A DNA stretch of 64,000 nt, taken from contig NC_133120.1 of the NCBI RefSeq assembly GCF_033568475.1, positions 92,956,151 to 93,020,150 of the forward strand. The letters are read 5' to 3'. The stretch comes from Henckelia pumila (taxonomy: Eukaryota > Streptophyta > Magnoliopsida > Lamiales > Gesneriaceae). The notes beneath the pieces were generated by a model that saw only the letters and a list, made by a program, of their open reading frames with translations, was not told the DNA's origin and did no database searches. The translations under genes were made by a program, and so were the position numbers. This document shows, piece by piece, positions 62,958 to 64,000 of the stretch. Each line of letters begins with the position of its first letter. Within the stretch, counting starts at the first letter, position 1.

Positions 62958-64000
62958 TGTGGGGACCTCGAGTTGCTAATCTCATCTCAACTCTGCCTCA
63001 TACTACCAGTTCATGATTTTATTCTTCTATTACTGGCTTGAAATCAACTTATTAGCTTCTATTCTGCAAAGTCTACTGTTCTAAATATTTTTAAATTAAA
63101 TATTCTTGGATTAAAATTAAATTATTTCGGATCTTATCGCATTTTAGTCCTTGAACTACTCAATATTTGCAAATGGATCCTTGCTCGGATTTCATCCTCA
63201 AATTCCATCCTTGATATTTATAATCTTGGAATTCACATCTTAAATTTCAAAATATCAATTCAAATATTTTTAATCTTTTTAATTTAAGAATTCCGGATAT
63301 TAAAATCTTAAAATACAAAAAATCCTCAAATTAAATATTTCTGACCCGAAATTAAAATCTCTAATTTCCATACATTCTTAAATTCATATTTTCTCTCTTA
63401 TTCGGAATTTAAATCTTAAATCCCGTAATTAAGAACTTAATATTTTCGGGCCTTACATTTCCTCCCCTCTAAGGAATGATTTCGTCCTCGAAATCGCATT
63501 CGATCTGACTGCGGATTCTCGTAAGATGTATAGCTGACTGAAGTAATACTGACTTCAATTCTCTGAGCTTTCGATATCTATTCTGATATCTTCTCTTCTA
63601 TCGTATCCTAATCTTATTTTTGATTGCTTCTGCAATACATATAATCACTGAGTCAACTTATATCTAAGTTGCTCTTTCTCGTGATCTAACTCTGCATTAG
63701 TTAGTCTGTCTTGCTTACAATCTTATCGACTTCTGTTGTATCTGAATTGAATGCACATACATATTCTAGCTGATATTCTTCAGCCAATGCATATGGATAA
63801 CAATTCATCTATCTGACAATTCACGATTGAGTATTAATCAACTAGCTAGATCAAATACTCATAGCTTCTAAAATATCTTTCTGAACCTAATGATTCTTGG
63901 GAAAAAATTTCTTTTCTGATCATTATGTTCAGGCTTCAAATCTCTATCTGTTACTCATCTACTAGCTCTGTTAATGCTGCTCTATTCTTATTCTGTTCGA
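62958..64000 (-). mobile_element. gypsy-type LTR retrotransposon, 3' LTR and end of the interior (cut by the window edge)
   Basis: The LTR spans about 62958-63457, starting TGTGGGGACC and ending GGGCCTTACA on the plus strand. On the minus strand it starts TGTAAGGCCCG and is preceded by the polypurine tract GAGGGGAGGAAA and by GATTTCGAGGACGAAATC, the very common end of plant gypsy pol genes. From 63500 to the edge the minus strand has no long frame, so the pol region is probably degraded or this is a non-coding 3' part. The other LTR must lie beyond the window. Confidence 0.72.

Larger units (their letters stand above)
61808..62958. repeat. pair of 225-bp direct repeats (61808-62035 and 62738-62958)
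   Basis: Both copies contain TCTTTAACATTGCAACTAAT, ATTTCACG, AACTTTATAAATAAT or a close variant, and GAAGGAAAATTA in the same order and orientation, offset by about 930 bp. Copy 2 ends exactly where the gypsy-type LTR begins (GATATGTGTG then GGGACC), whereas copy 1 continues GATATGTGTGTGTTGATG. This defines the LTR junction. Confidence 0.78.

Noticed and set aside
1-64000. CRISPR arrays, rRNA and tRNA genes
   Set aside because: No regularly spaced repeat array, rRNA core sequence or tRNA cloverleaf was recognised; tandem repeats found are two- or three-copy events.

Overview
The window is nuclear DNA of a flowering plant, most likely a eudicot. Genes have GT-AG introns, the intergenic DNA is very AT-rich and full of microsatellites, and several plant transposon classes are present together with an endogenous plant pararetrovirus. 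Species cannot be fixed from the sequence; an asterid is a guess.

Layout. (1) 1-13.5 kb is gene-rich: a small two-exon gene for a probably plastid-targeted protein with an acidic tail (minus, 1430-3294); a seven-exon ESP1/CstF64-like 3'-end-processing gene without an RRM (plus, 4597-7665); and a nine-exon CFM3-type CRM-domain organelle splicing factor (minus, 8565-13497), convergent with ESP1. (2) 13.5-19.1 kb has no gene but holds two nested MULE-type foldback elements, each with its own target-site duplication. (3) 19.1-24 kb has the BAC2-type mitochondrial basic amino acid carrier and a small secreted cysteine-rich peptide gene. (4) About 24.05-31.64 kb is one nearly genome-length, broken endogenous pararetrovirus with gene order capsid, movement, protease-RT-RNase H, transactivator-like, resembling the cavemovirus/solendovirus plan. 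(5) 32.1-32.7 kb is a hAT MITE; 33.3-38.4 kb is a CACTA element carrying exon-intron fragments of at least four unrelated host genes (clathrin heavy chain, LST8, an AREB/ABF bZIP, deoxyhypusine synthase). (6) 38.4-40.9 kb repeats the flank found downstream of BAC2 and ends in an unrecognised single-exon gene. (7) 41.7-48.05 kb is a Ty1/copia retrotransposon on the minus strand with both LTRs. (8) 49.2-50.75 kb holds a Stowaway MITE, a TTA-flanked PIF/Harbinger-like MITE and a TRIM. (9) 51.3-58.2 kb has a dynein light chain gene and a five-exon isochorismatase-family hydrolase gene whose 4.3 kb first intron contains two more MULE-type foldbacks. (10) 58.2-64 kb is repeat-rich: a Helitron-like 3' end, a palindromic MITE inside an AT microsatellite, and a gypsy-type LTR running off the right edge.

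The host genes do not form a pathway; they are ordinary neighbours separated by mobile DNA. The structures most worth a second look are the multi-gene CACTA chimera, the preserved leader hairpin spanning the two ends of the pararetrovirus copy, the nested foldbacks, and the direct duplication that brackets 17 kb of insertions. Exon borders were assigned by eye from splice consensus, reading phase and family similarity; no alignment was run.
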